Origin: Allodiplogaster sudhausi
Taxonomy: Eukaryota; Nematoda; Chromadorea; Rhabditida; Diplogasteridae
Length of the DNA stretch: 64,000 nucleotides
Direction of reading: 5' to 3'
NCBI GenBank assembly: GCA_945643635.1
Contig: CALZFC010000097.1
Location: 919,501 to 983,500, forward strand
The notes under the pieces were generated by a model that was given only the letters and a program-made list of their open reading frames with translations, was not told the DNA's origin and ran no database searches. Shown here in pieces: positions 1-12,200 of the stretch (positions within the stretch are counted from its first letter, which is position 1; every line of letters starts with the position of its first letter). The translations under genes were made by a program, and so were the position numbers.

Positions 1-204
1 TTTCCTTGCCTTGCGCTCTCGCATGCTCGCTTACCATACATTAGTTGATAGCTCTTTGAAAATACCGATATATAATGAAAATAAGTGCTAAAATAGAGGG
101 GGAAAAATTTTATTATATGTTAGAGAGGTCCTTTAACTACACAGATTGAAAGAGGCATTGGACGGATGAACATATGTATGTAGTACCGGCTGGCTTTCGA
201 TTCC

Positions 205-3200
205 TCAGATGCACACGTCAACCATGCGACGAATGATACGGTCGGCGTTGCCATCCATGTAATTGCACAGATTGTTCAGCACGTACTTGAGGGCGTAGTC
301 GACCTGAAAAGATTTCTTTGTCCTTACGACAACAGAGATATGTAATTACCGATTAGACTATTGAAAGAGCTGGAAGCATTCATGACAAATGGCAGAGAAA
401 TTAAACGCGAAAAACCTTGTTGAAGTCGACGCAAATCTTGTCGAAGGCATGCACGACATCATTGTGGCAGTCCAGCTGAACAATCGGGCGGCGCATGCCG
501 AACAAGTCGTTACGAACCAAGTTGCCCTCGGCCTGAGATATTGAAAAATGGAAGATTATAAACGCGAACAAGTCATCATTAATAATAAAATATTGATTCA
601 GGACAAATATGCCGAAAATATGACCTCTGCATCGATGAGAATGTATTCCACTAGCTTCTCGTAGATGTGTTTTACGACGCGTCGTTGCTTTAAAAAGGTA
701 GTTGATCATAACCTAGAAGGAATAAGAAAGAGGAGAACTGCACGAACTTCTTTGATCTTCTTGATGCGCTTCTTCGCCGCCAAAGTCTTGCTCACATCAT
801 TGGTGTACCGTAGCCTTCGCGTCAGGCACATCAGCTCGATTTCGCGCGAGGGCCAGGCAGTTCGTTGGCGAAGTTCGACATCCTTTATCTTAAACCGATT
901 CTCGCGATAAGTAAAATTTCAATTATTTATCCATTTTTTCCTCTTTCTCAAATATTCGAGCGAAAGATTACAGTCAAAATTATGATCTTTTTTCGTTCAC
1001 CGAGTCTCCTGAAGTGGACGTTGCGCGCCGCCCATTCCCTTAATATAGTCTCTTAATATGTAGTTCTAAATAGATACAAATGCACATCTTCACTTTTTCT
1101 GACAATGAGATGATCAGAATGAGAGGCCGCAAATATTGCACGCTAACCTGAAACCAGCCGACTGGTTCGCCTTCAATGGAGAAGGTGCCATAGTGCTGAA
1201 CGCTGCTCTTAGTCGTTTCATTCTTTACCAGTTCGAACTGATGACGAATCGTTTCAGTCGCCAGCTTCTCCTGAAGTTGTAGAAGCTACTCCTGGTACTT
1301 CCCATATATGTACTTCCCATCACTTTTAGCAGAATCACCACTGACCTCGTCCGAGTCTTCCATCCAGCTGACAGAGAAGAGATCGCCGAGGCACGGCATC
1401 TCATGCGGCTCTGTGATGTCGCAATAAGTCCCCGAGCTTGACTCTGTAGCATTCGCTGCCGTCACCGCGTAGACTATAATATACGAGTATAAGTCAATAC
1501 TTATTAAGAATCAATGTCCATTTAATGTTCTCTTTGCCATAATTGCATTTAGAGAGCTTGGTCAACGCGTACTGTTGAGATTGGATGGCAGCGATCCCTC
1601 GAACATCGATCCCGATTCGCAGGTCTAGAAAATTAAGCTGAATTTAAAAATAAAATAAATATATTAAAAATAAAATAAATACGATATGTACTTGGCAAGT
1701 CAACTCAACTGACCTCGAGATAATAGATCGTTCGTTTTTCGCCGCCGACGCAAGAGCTTCGTTCAGTTCCTTCGTCGTCACCTAATCGTTACAAATTTAA
1801 ACGAGCCAAAGCTCAGTCTTAAATTCACGCATTTTTGATTGACACAAGTGCGATAGGGCATTCATATGTTTTAGTGAGACGCGATTACAAAGGTCAATTC
1901 CATTGTTCCCTTTGTTCAAGGACTATCGTTCGTTCGTACTATTTAGCAAGACATAGAAATGCACCGCGTGGAAAGCTGCTAACCATGCCTTCTTCTGGGA
2001 ATCCGATCACGCCGGCCGCGCCGTGATCAGTGAAGAAGATGAAGACGCGATCTTTTGGATCGCTCAAGTCAATGAGTAATCGTTTTACTAGTCGATTATG
2101 AAATGAATGTGAAAAGTAATTCATAGAAAAGTAATTCTTGACACATTTTTAAGCACAATTTATGAACGTTAAAGCAAATGTGTAACCTCTTCAGGATTCG
2201 TCCGTTTCCGCCGAGGATTCCCGATGCATTCCCCTTGATCAAATTGAGGAAGTTCTGAGGCGTGACGTCACCTTCACGATAGTCAACCTTCAGGCCGGCG
2301 TACACATCCCTCTTCATGGACGGATGGTTGTACAGCTTGCCCGGGTATGGATTCCTAAATCAGAGAAGCGTTCTATTTAGCAACAACAATATAAACCGTT
2401 TAATATAAAAGAGCATTAAGTTAACATTTATTGAATCAACATGTCAGTGGTAGAACGGTTTGGAAGAAGAGAAAGGGAAGCAAAGGGGGCTCACTCCTCA
2501 GGCGAGGGGGCGTGGCCAAATTGGCTCGTCGCCAGAACACTGCCAGTGGGGTGTTGATAAAAAACAATCGAATTGGGACATCAATTAAAGTTAACAATAT
2601 AGTTCGAAATGTCCTTATACTTGCCTTTGATTGCCGTTTATTGGGATTGAAGGGATGATGGGGATAGAACGGGATGATTTGGGAGAAAAAGGGATGATTC
2701 CGAGGGATGATTAATATTCCTTTGACGGATCGTCGAGATAAGCGCAGAACGCTTGGTGATGGTTGTGTTGTAGTTCATGGTATGATGATGAATGATTAAA
2801 TTTCAGAAGTGAGCTGCTAGTCGAGATTTTGACAAAGGGGAGATGGGATGATGATGGAGATGATTTTCTCTCTGTCCTAGAGATAATGCATCTGCGAAGA
2901 TGCAGGGAGAAAAGGAAATAGAGAAAGGAGCGTCGAACAGACAGTTCGATATTGCGCGCGGGAGAGAAAAAGAAAAAGGATTACATATCATTTAAGATCG
3001 CGTTCCATTTTTCTATCTATTCTCTTTCTAAAAGATTGTCTCACTAATACTCTTTCTACTTTTTCTCATAAAGCAGAAAAAAAAACAAGAAAAAACTTTG
3101 ACCTAAATTTGATAAAGAGCAGATGATGATAAAGAGGATGCCAGGGATGAAATTGATGATAAAGAGGATGCCATGCATGAAATGGATGATGATGACTAAA

Positions 3201-6200
3201 CACCGTTAGCCATGGGCCTGTTTCCGTCTCCTTCTTGATTGGCGTGGTATGGATATTGCCGATAAATGTCTCTTTCCCGTTCGGTGGTCATTCTTCTGTA
3301 GGGGTTTGGAGATCTGTTTCTGTCACGAAGATGCTGAATCGTATTGGTCCCCCTATTTCGCATCTCTGGATATGCAGAGAAAATCATTTCTTTCCTTTTC
3401 TCCGAATGCGAGAAGTGCACAGAGAAAGGATAAAAACTGTCTCTCTGGAACGTCAACACTTTCTCTCGTTCACTCTTCTTTTTGCGTCTCGCACTCTTTT
3501 CTTCTCTGCCTCCCCACGCATGGCGTGCCATTTCTCTGCTGGGGGCGATGGGGATCAGTGTGCTCTCTCGCCATGCAATCTCCTCTGACCTTTTCTCTCT
3601 CGATCCTTGCCTATCATTCACTGCATTCTGTGCGCTGTTCAGACCTCTCTCTCCTTTCTTTCTTTTTGATTTGAACTCGAATGCAGCAAGAGAAAGAGAT
3701 GTGGCAGAAAGGAAGGAAACAGGATTCTCGCTTTTTTGCGTCTCTTGCCTGGCACAAGCAGAGATGATAGACGAAGATAACGGCGAGCAAGAGATGGTAG
3801 ATGTGGGATGACAGAAGGAAGACAGAAAGCCTTTTTCCTTGCGAATGCAAATCGAATGATGAGTTGTATGTATGACTACTTTCTCACTCAATAGATTGAA
3901 AGAATGATTCCCAGACGACTGACAGTCCATTTGTATTTCACCTTCATCGTCGTCTTCGCCCTCCTGCACCATCGTCTCTGAGGTCGTCGTTATGCTATTT
4001 TCCAGGTCCATTGACAGCGGCGAATCGAGAATGGAAGCGGCGACAGTGTCGGGATCACTTTGGTGATGATCATAGGAAGTAATTTTGTTTCTTCTAGATT
4101 CATCTCTCTCCTTTCTCGTATCTGTTGAGAGTGGAAGGAGACAAGTGAAAGATGAGGCCTTAGGGGGATGATGACATGAGGGATGATGAGGGGCATGAAT
4201 GAACGATGCACTTTGAGTGCCCTGCTGGGGCGCGAAATGTAGCACATGTGAAGAAAAAGGTGGCACAATTGTCTGCATCATGGAAGGTTGGATGAATGAC
4301 CGATGAATGCCAGGAGGTGGTTGGCAAAAAGACAAAGGCGGAAGGAACGGTGGCTGCTGTACAAATCTATTATTCGCCAAAGAAAGCTGTGCCAAGTTCT
4401 GCTGTACCGCGGCAGATGAAAGAGCGTGAGGAAACAAAAACGGCTGATTAGCAATTTGAGATGGAAGATATGCTGATGATGATGAGATGGGATGATTTTG
4501 TGAGACGGCAGTAGTATAAATCTGTGTCTCGCTCACATGTGGTGGAACAAGGGATGTCTGCTGAGTAGCAGAGAGAATAGTCGGCGAGATAGCACTAGAC
4601 GAGACAGGAGAAGCATATACCTCCTTTAAATCAGTTAGCATCTGGATATGGAATGAGGCAGATGACATAAGATATCTCATCTCTTCGCACTTGCCAGAAA
4701 CATCGTTTTCCAATAACTAGTTGTTTACTGAATCCTTAATTTCTTGAAATGCCTCATTGTTGGCAACAGTGGACAGAATCGTTCCTTGCCGGAAAAGAAT
4801 ATCGTAATTTGATGCAACGTGATTCAGATATTTTTGAAGAAAGGAGATTTCTGCCTTAATAATGTTCTTCGCGGCATTAGGATTCCTGTTAAGAGATGCA
4901 TGCGGTACACTGTAAGCAAGAATTGCCTTACATGCCTTTTTAAAGATGTTGTCGTTCAGAGTGCGCGTTACTTGCGCTTTCGCTGAGCGCATAGCTGATT
5001 TCGCCTGATCCAGATCGGTGGGCTGTTCGGTGGATGATGCCAAAGCAGCAAGATTTTTGGATGATGATGAATTCGCAAGAGCGGCGGGATTTTGGGATGT
5101 AGATGCGGCTTCCTTGTCAGTCATATTGACAAGAAAAGATGATCAGGATTGATAAGAAATGAAAAGATAGAGATAGAAATGGAATGAATAAAATTAAGAG
5201 TCGATAAAATTAAATGAGAGAGAAAGTAACTGAGGAAGAGCAGTTAAGGAGAGTAAGAAAAATTTTGGCAATAGTCAAATAAGGCAAGGCGGCAATGCAA
5301 GAAAAAATAAAGGTGAGCGACACAACAACAATGCAAAAAATAAACGCGAACAAACAATCAATGCAAGTAAATAATGGCGAGCAATGCAAAAAATGGGCAC
5401 AACAATGCAAGGTTAATTACAGCACAAGGAGATCCCCTGACGCACCAATTGTACCGGGTTCTTCTCCTTTTACTGTATGTGAGCAATACAAGGTTAACGG
5501 CAAGGCATTTATTGAATCAACATGTCAGTGGTAGAACGGTTTGGAAGAAGAGAAAGGGAAGCAAAGGGGGCTCGCTCCTCAGACGAGGGGGCGTGGCCAA
5601 ATTGGCTCGTCGCCAGAACACCGATCACGCCGGCCGCGCCGTGATCAGTGAAGAAGATGAAGACGCGATCTTTTGGATCGCTCAAGTCAATGAGTAATCG
5701 TTTTACTAGTCGATTATGAAATGAATGTGAAAAGTAATTCATAGAAAAGTAATTCTTGACACATTTTTAAGCACAATTTATGAACGTTAAAGCAAATGTG
5801 TAACCTCTTCAGGATTCGTCCGTTCCCGCCGACGATTCCCGATGCATTCCCCTTGATCAAATTGAGGAAGTTCTGAGGCGTGACGTCACCTTCACGATAG
5901 TCAACCTTCAGGCCGGCGTACACATCCCTCTTCATATACGGATGGTTGTACAGCTTGCCCGGGTATGGATTCCTAAATCAGAGAAGCGTTCTATTTAGCA
6001 ACAACAATATAAACCGTTTAATATAAAAGAGCGTTAAAGAAGGGCGATCACCGAAAATACAGTAATGCATATTCAAACGTGCAAATATTTTGAACGGAAT
6101 TCCATTTAATTACTCAAAAATGTACGGTAGCTAAGGGACGCCGATGTTTCGAAATGTGTGTGCGCGGGTTTTTTTTTGAAGCGGGTTGTCATTGCTGTTT

Positions 6201-9165
6201 CACCTATTTGATGATGTTTTGCGTATTTTTTTCAGTTTATTGTTGAATATTCAGAGGAGTAATTGCATTAGCTTTTCCCCATTCTACATTTCAAGAGATA
6301 CCTTGTTGTTGTGATGCTAGACTTATCATTAGATTTAAGAAATTGACTTTTCTGCGATTCGAATGGTGATTTTCTAATGTGCTTATTTCTTTTATGTTTA
6401 GGCAGGTTAAAGAAGAAGCGTTTGTCGGTCGGAACAGGGATGCCGGCCCGTTGCAAAATTTACGGGCCCGGGCCCATATCTTGAAGGTAGGGCCCGGCCC
6501 GGCCCGGCCCGCTTACCACCCGGGCCCGGCCCGGCCCGGCCCGCTTACCCTTGAGGCCGGGCCCGGCCCGGCCCGCTTACCCTTGAGGCCGGGCCCGGCC
6601 CGGCCCGCATTCAGAAAAAAACGGGCCCGGGCCGGGCCCGGGCTGGGCCCGGGCCTTACCAGGAAGCTATCAGAGCACTAAAAACTGCCGCGCTGACCTG
6701 TTTTAATGTAATTTTTTCTTTTGCCATTCAAATTGTTGTCTTACAACAATGAATTTAGAATGGAGGACCAAATGGCAGAGTGTAATTGAACTATTCTACA
6801 GTTCACCGACGGTGCAACCACCGCAGAACTTCCATTTTAGACATGTAATATTTATTTATATGCAAATTTAAGTTAATAAACATATAATATGTTTAAAATA
6901 TCACCCCAAAATGAACGAGAATATGCTATTATGTTTTCTCTCACAATATACGCGGGCCGGGCCGGGCCCGGGCCCGGCCCGGCCCGGCCCGCGTATATTG
7001 TGGGCCCGGCCCGGCCCGGCCCGCAAGGAATTGACCGGGCCCGGGCCCGGTCCGCCTTAATATTTTTATCCTAGGCCCGGCCCGGGCCGGGCCCGCAGTT
7101 GGAAGGGCCCGGCCCGGCCCGGCCCGCAAGGTGGGCGGGCCGGCCCGGGCCTGGTTTTGGACATCCCTGGGTCGGAATGAGCCGAAGCGAGAAGCACACC
7201 TTCTACCAACGGCTCGGTGGCTTCTCGCACCTCATCAAGGTTCGCACCAGAAGTATAAATTAGCTACCACTTTGACAATTGCTCCTTATTTTTTTTATGT
7301 CTGCATAGCGACGAATATGTACCATAAATATACCATCCGCTTAGATATTCTTTTTGTTCATACTCATATTTCTATGCATTTTTATGCAAGAAACGACAAC
7401 TGAGAAAAAACATGTCCAATTCAGCGGAAAAAAAATATCATGGCGCACCGTTGTACTAGAAAAAAAAAATAATATGACGTTTTATAAAGAAGCTATGTAA
7501 TAAACTTTTAGTTATCTGAGCTAATAATGTTTCTTTGAATAAAATATATTTATGCTAAATATAAGGTATGATATGGTTTTATTCTTAAATATTCTAAGTG
7601 AGCTAATATAATCTCGGCTATAATAAATATGTAGTATTTTTAGGGAAATTCTATTATTATAATGAAAGTGATCTTGAAGGTTAAAATCTGAAATAGTTTA
7701 AATACTTTTGATAACTACACTGGTATTTGTTGTATCGAAAGGAGCTTCTAAAACTGATCTGAATATTCAGATTCGGGTTCGGAGAACTCGCCGTTTTCAA
7801 CGGCATCGAAGGCGGCCGCCCCTCTGAGAAGCAGGTCGTCATCCCCTGGATCAGCGTCATCGTCGGAGCCGTCTTCTTCCTCCTCCAGGTTGGCATCTCC
7901 TTTGTGCCTGGTGAACTGTTGTCCTTGCTGCTGCCCGCGATCTTCCTCTTGTTCGTCATCCTGCTCTTTTCTTCGGCTTTTGCTGTTCAGTCGCACCGCG
8001 CGAGCTCGTTGAACAATCTCACTGCGAAAGTCCAAATCGACTTTCGCGTAGAGCTGAATTTATCTCAATTACTAACTATTGCACAAAATGAATTATATCT
8101 TTACCTTCCTATAACATTTCTTCTTTGACGTCTTGTTGAAGTAAGACTTCGTTCCAATCTGTGGCCTTTCACCCTTTAGCTCCTTCATCCGTAAGTGGTT
8201 CCAGTGGATGCATGTCATCATTGAAGACACCTGCTTTCCTATTTGTTTGGCTGTCAAATCTGGACAAATTCTCATCTGATTAGCTTGCTATATTACGTTG
8301 TGAAAATAATTCCCAGTAGTCAAATAGATCAATGAATACCTCATGGCTGTCTTTGCTGAAGTACGCTTCTTTGGGAGCATACTTGGAAGCCAAAGAATTT
8401 GCAGACTCAACTCGGGAAGTTGACGAGTAAGGGGAAACCTTAGTATTATATTCCGACTTTTTTTCTAGATTGCTAACATATGTAAGAGATAACCTGCTGA
8501 ATGTCTCGAAGACGGCTCTCGGTAAGCATTATGTTGCATAGCTTCTTGTATGCAAATCGAGTAACTTCATCATCTGGCCGCAAGTAGACGGGTTCTTCGC
8601 TAGGATTGCGTGGCCCATGTCTGCATCTCTTGTGCTTAGAGAAATCTTGGTCCTGAAATTATTAATGTCAATAATATAGAGAATTTATAAATAATCTTCT
8701 ACATCCTGCCATTCGTGCACTCCTTTGAGATGATATTGAAGGGATCTGAACATCTCTTGCGCAAGTTCTCCGTCGCCACCGCTATTGTAGATTGCGAAAT
8801 ATGCGTGGTTGTAGACAGATCTAATCCAATCACGAGCGACTTGCATTCGCTTCAACTTTCCAGCCTAAAAATTTACTATTGTAAACTTAGTTAGTTTTTA
8901 GATTGATATAACCTCCAATAGGGCAAGTTGAATATTGCGGAGAAAATGCCATGCGTCAAATTTGTGTATTATCAGCGGGAATTGATTTCTCATCAGGGTT
9001 GTGATACTCTTGCTACGGTCGGTAGTGAAAGTGGAAATTGGATTCTGAGCTTCTGAGTTCAGCTTCGCTAGCACCTTCTCAAGTCCAATCTTGCAGCCCC
9101 GTTGCTCCATTCTTCCACTCACACCTAAGCGTGATGAAAAGCGTGATCCTTGTTTCTCTCGTCTC

Positions 9166-9201
<36 letters not shown>

Positions 9202-12200
9202 CCTTTCTCTCTGTCTCTACCATCTAGCTGAAAAACATGAACTAGCTACTGACCTTCTGTTTCCGAGGAGTGTATTATTACAAATTCAAGAAGGAAGCCG
9301 GTGATATGCTCTAGCACGAAGTAGCGGCCTATCTTAGCTGAGTAACCACGACTGTCAAATTGCATATCTCCAGCCAGGTGAATAGAAGATCCCTAATTCA
9401 TATTTTTGAATAGAAAGCCTAACAAACCTCTCGAAACTTGTCTTTGACGATGGCATAGACTTCATCGTTTTGCGCACTGTATACTTGCTTTACTGCGACA
9501 TGGGCGTACCGTCTTTTCAAACGATAGAAGGTCGCTTGTGAGATAAACGCGCAGCCAAGAGCATTGAAGAGTCCTTGAAGCTTCTGAATTGTTGAACAGT
9601 AATAACTTTCTTTCTATTGCTCTTCCTTATACAACTTCCCTTGAATCCGTTTCCAGTTGAAGTAGCAGAGGATACGAGGTCTAGGTTTAGTTGTGGGAGT
9701 TGGAATCCTCCACTGCCACCATCTGCTGTGGGCATCATTCTGGAGCTGCGAAAACTCTTACGCCAATTGCAGCCAGGCGTTTGGCACACTGCCTCCGCTG
9801 CGAGTGCAGCACCAATGTAGTTGCATTTGACTATGCAACTAGCTTGTGAATAAAAGGGGCAGTCTTTTAGAAGCAACTCAAGCTGCTCCTTTTCGCAAAG
9901 AAAATACGGTGATTCCTTCTTCTTCTCTTCCATTGTTCTCCTTGCTTCGTCTCTCAATCTATCCTTCTCGGTCTTATTTTCTATTTTGACATCCCTATTT
10001 TCGTTTTCCTTCTTTCCTTCTTCGGGTGGAAGCCACTCCGGATCAGAGGGGCGTCGTTTATTCATCTTAAAAAATGTATGACTAATCATGCCATGAAAAC
10101 AAATTAATCTGAAAAAATTAAATAAATAAAAATAAAAAATATAAATAAATATAAATAAATATAAGTAAATAAAAATAAATAAAAATAAAATAATAAAATA
10201 ATAAAAAGTGATAAATAATAAATTAATAGATTGTTAGTTTATATTAAATACCTTACAGTAATAGTAATAAGTACTTTCCTTACAGGTGATGCTTCCGGTG
10301 AGCAGAGTTGCGCGACAACGTGAGATCGTGAGGGAGCAGAAGCCGAGTGACTGGACGGCTTCTCGAGAGCAGCTCGCCATGCTTCCTTGTTGCGGGTCCT
10401 TCTACCCACACCTAGTGGGCGTGGAGAGGCGGCCACTTTGGGTTCCGCAGCCGGAGCATCAAGAGGAGGCGGAGTGTTGAGAATAGCCCTCTTATAATGT
10501 TTTGTTGATTTTAATTTTTTTGTTTTATTCCGAAGATAAAGCAACCTGTCTTATCGGGTATCCAGTTTTAGAACGGAAGAACCTTCCATTCTCCCAAACA
10601 AGATCATTCTTGGCAAAGTGTTCCGCACAAAGGAAATGGATCCCAGGCTTAGAGAATTGCTTGACAAAAGCTGCTTGTTGCTCTTCGCTAGCTCAAAAAT
10701 TTTGTCTGTTAGCATAACAGGTATGCTGAAAATTTATGAGAAATGGGTACTATACCTGAAATGCGTATGATCCATTCAAGCTGATCAGTCTTGCTCTCTG
10801 TAAAACGTACGACATATCTTGGTGGCTGAAGCTTCTTGCAACAAACACAGGTGTGATTGTTCCGTACTATCTGCCAACATCAAATGTCATATTTGCGTGT
10901 TCATATTCGGCGATATGGTGAAAATGATCATACAATTTATTTGCCAAAGCGTGGGTCAGCATATGTTTATCATTTACTCATCATCAGAATCATTAGGAAC
11001 AATTCCAGAGCCGCATTCGAAGCCCTTGTAGCTAGGCGAAGGCCAGGTCGAGCGGATCTTCTGAGTGACACAGCGAGGGAGCTCAAGGCGAACTCCCGAT
11101 CCGATTCGCCCGAGCGTCTTTGCCATGAAGATACGATAGGCACCGTATCGTAGATGGCTGAGTGACAGAATAGTTTTCCTTTGCAGTGAGATATAAAGAA
11201 AAAAAGCTTATACGCATTGGCTCTCCTCCCTTGATAGCGGAATAGACAGATGCTGCTGCATCAGCAGCCTGTTAGAAGACATTTGAATATATATTTAGTA
11301 TCTTTTCCTCGTCTACAATTAACCTTTTCGTCGAGAATAAGCGAAGAGAACCACTTCTGTGAAGTGATGCAAAGATCCTCGAGCCAACCCCTCTTCTTCA
11401 TTCCGTCTCGCAGCCGCTGGCCTTCCTTTCTCAGCTGAGCTGTCTCAGCTAGTCGGAGGCAGCAGTAGCCATTCTCGCTGACATCACAGCAACCGCAGCT
11501 ACAGCCTTCAGATTGCATAGCATCTCCACGAAAAATGCTGCTTCTTTTCTTTGCTTCCTCCTTAGCAGCTATAACAGCTGCCCTTGTGGCAAGCGTCCTT
11601 TCGCGGGACGGATCAAACATCCAATCACCCATGAAACTGTCAAAACAACGACACAAATGTGAATTACATCTTTATACGAAAAAATAAACACAAGACAGGT
11701 GGTAAAGCATACAACAAAAAGGTCTTGAAATATTTGTAAATTTAATCATCCCGCGATGGGTCCGTGGCCGTAAAGCTGTCGATTGTGCCGACGAGTACTA
11801 GACACACCAATCACAAATTCATTCAAAATTTGCACTTTCAAGTACATGTATTCTTGAATATGGAAGTTTTTAGTGCTTTTCATGTACATTTTCTTTTTCT
11901 GCATGCCCGAGAGTATTCGAAAATACCAAAGATGTTTCGTATAACGTCAATGACTTTTCGGTGATCGTCCTCCTTTAAGCAGGGGCCATAATCTAAGTTC
12001 TTCCTTAAATATTTTTTAAACATTATTTCGGAGTTGCATACATGTACCAGAACTTACTGTTGGTGGTTAGCAACGTCGTCGTACATCATGACGATGATAT
12101 TCTCTACCTTGACGTCGTGTTCAAGAAGCAGGTGATAGGCATGGGCGACGTCAGCCTGTGTGTGGGGACGGGTATTCAGAGGGGGGATTTGACGGGTTTT

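Larger units (their letters stand above)
2425..5621 (-). mobile_element. Non-autonomous LTR-retrotransposon-like insertion in legumain copy A
   Basis: A 3.2-kb block bounded by 116-bp direct repeats (2425-2540 and 5506-5621, about two differences). Read on the minus strand, each repeat begins near TGTTCTGGCG and ends with a CAATAAATG-type sequence containing a polyadenylation-like AATAAA, as an LTR would. Inside, on the minus strand, is one long gag-like frame (5124-3196). I found no protease, reverse transcriptase or integrase, and no convincing primer-binding site next to the repeat. The block sits between two copies of the same legumain exons, so insertion and local duplication happened together or in succession. 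Confidence 0.6.

Noticed and set aside
3235..3811. Overlapping plus-strand frames of 109-141 codons
   Set aside because: Shadows of the minus-strand gag-like frame 5124-3196.
6379..7129. Gly/Pro/Ala-rich frames around the GC arrays
   Set aside because: Produced by the GGGCCC repeat units of the MITE; open on both strands.
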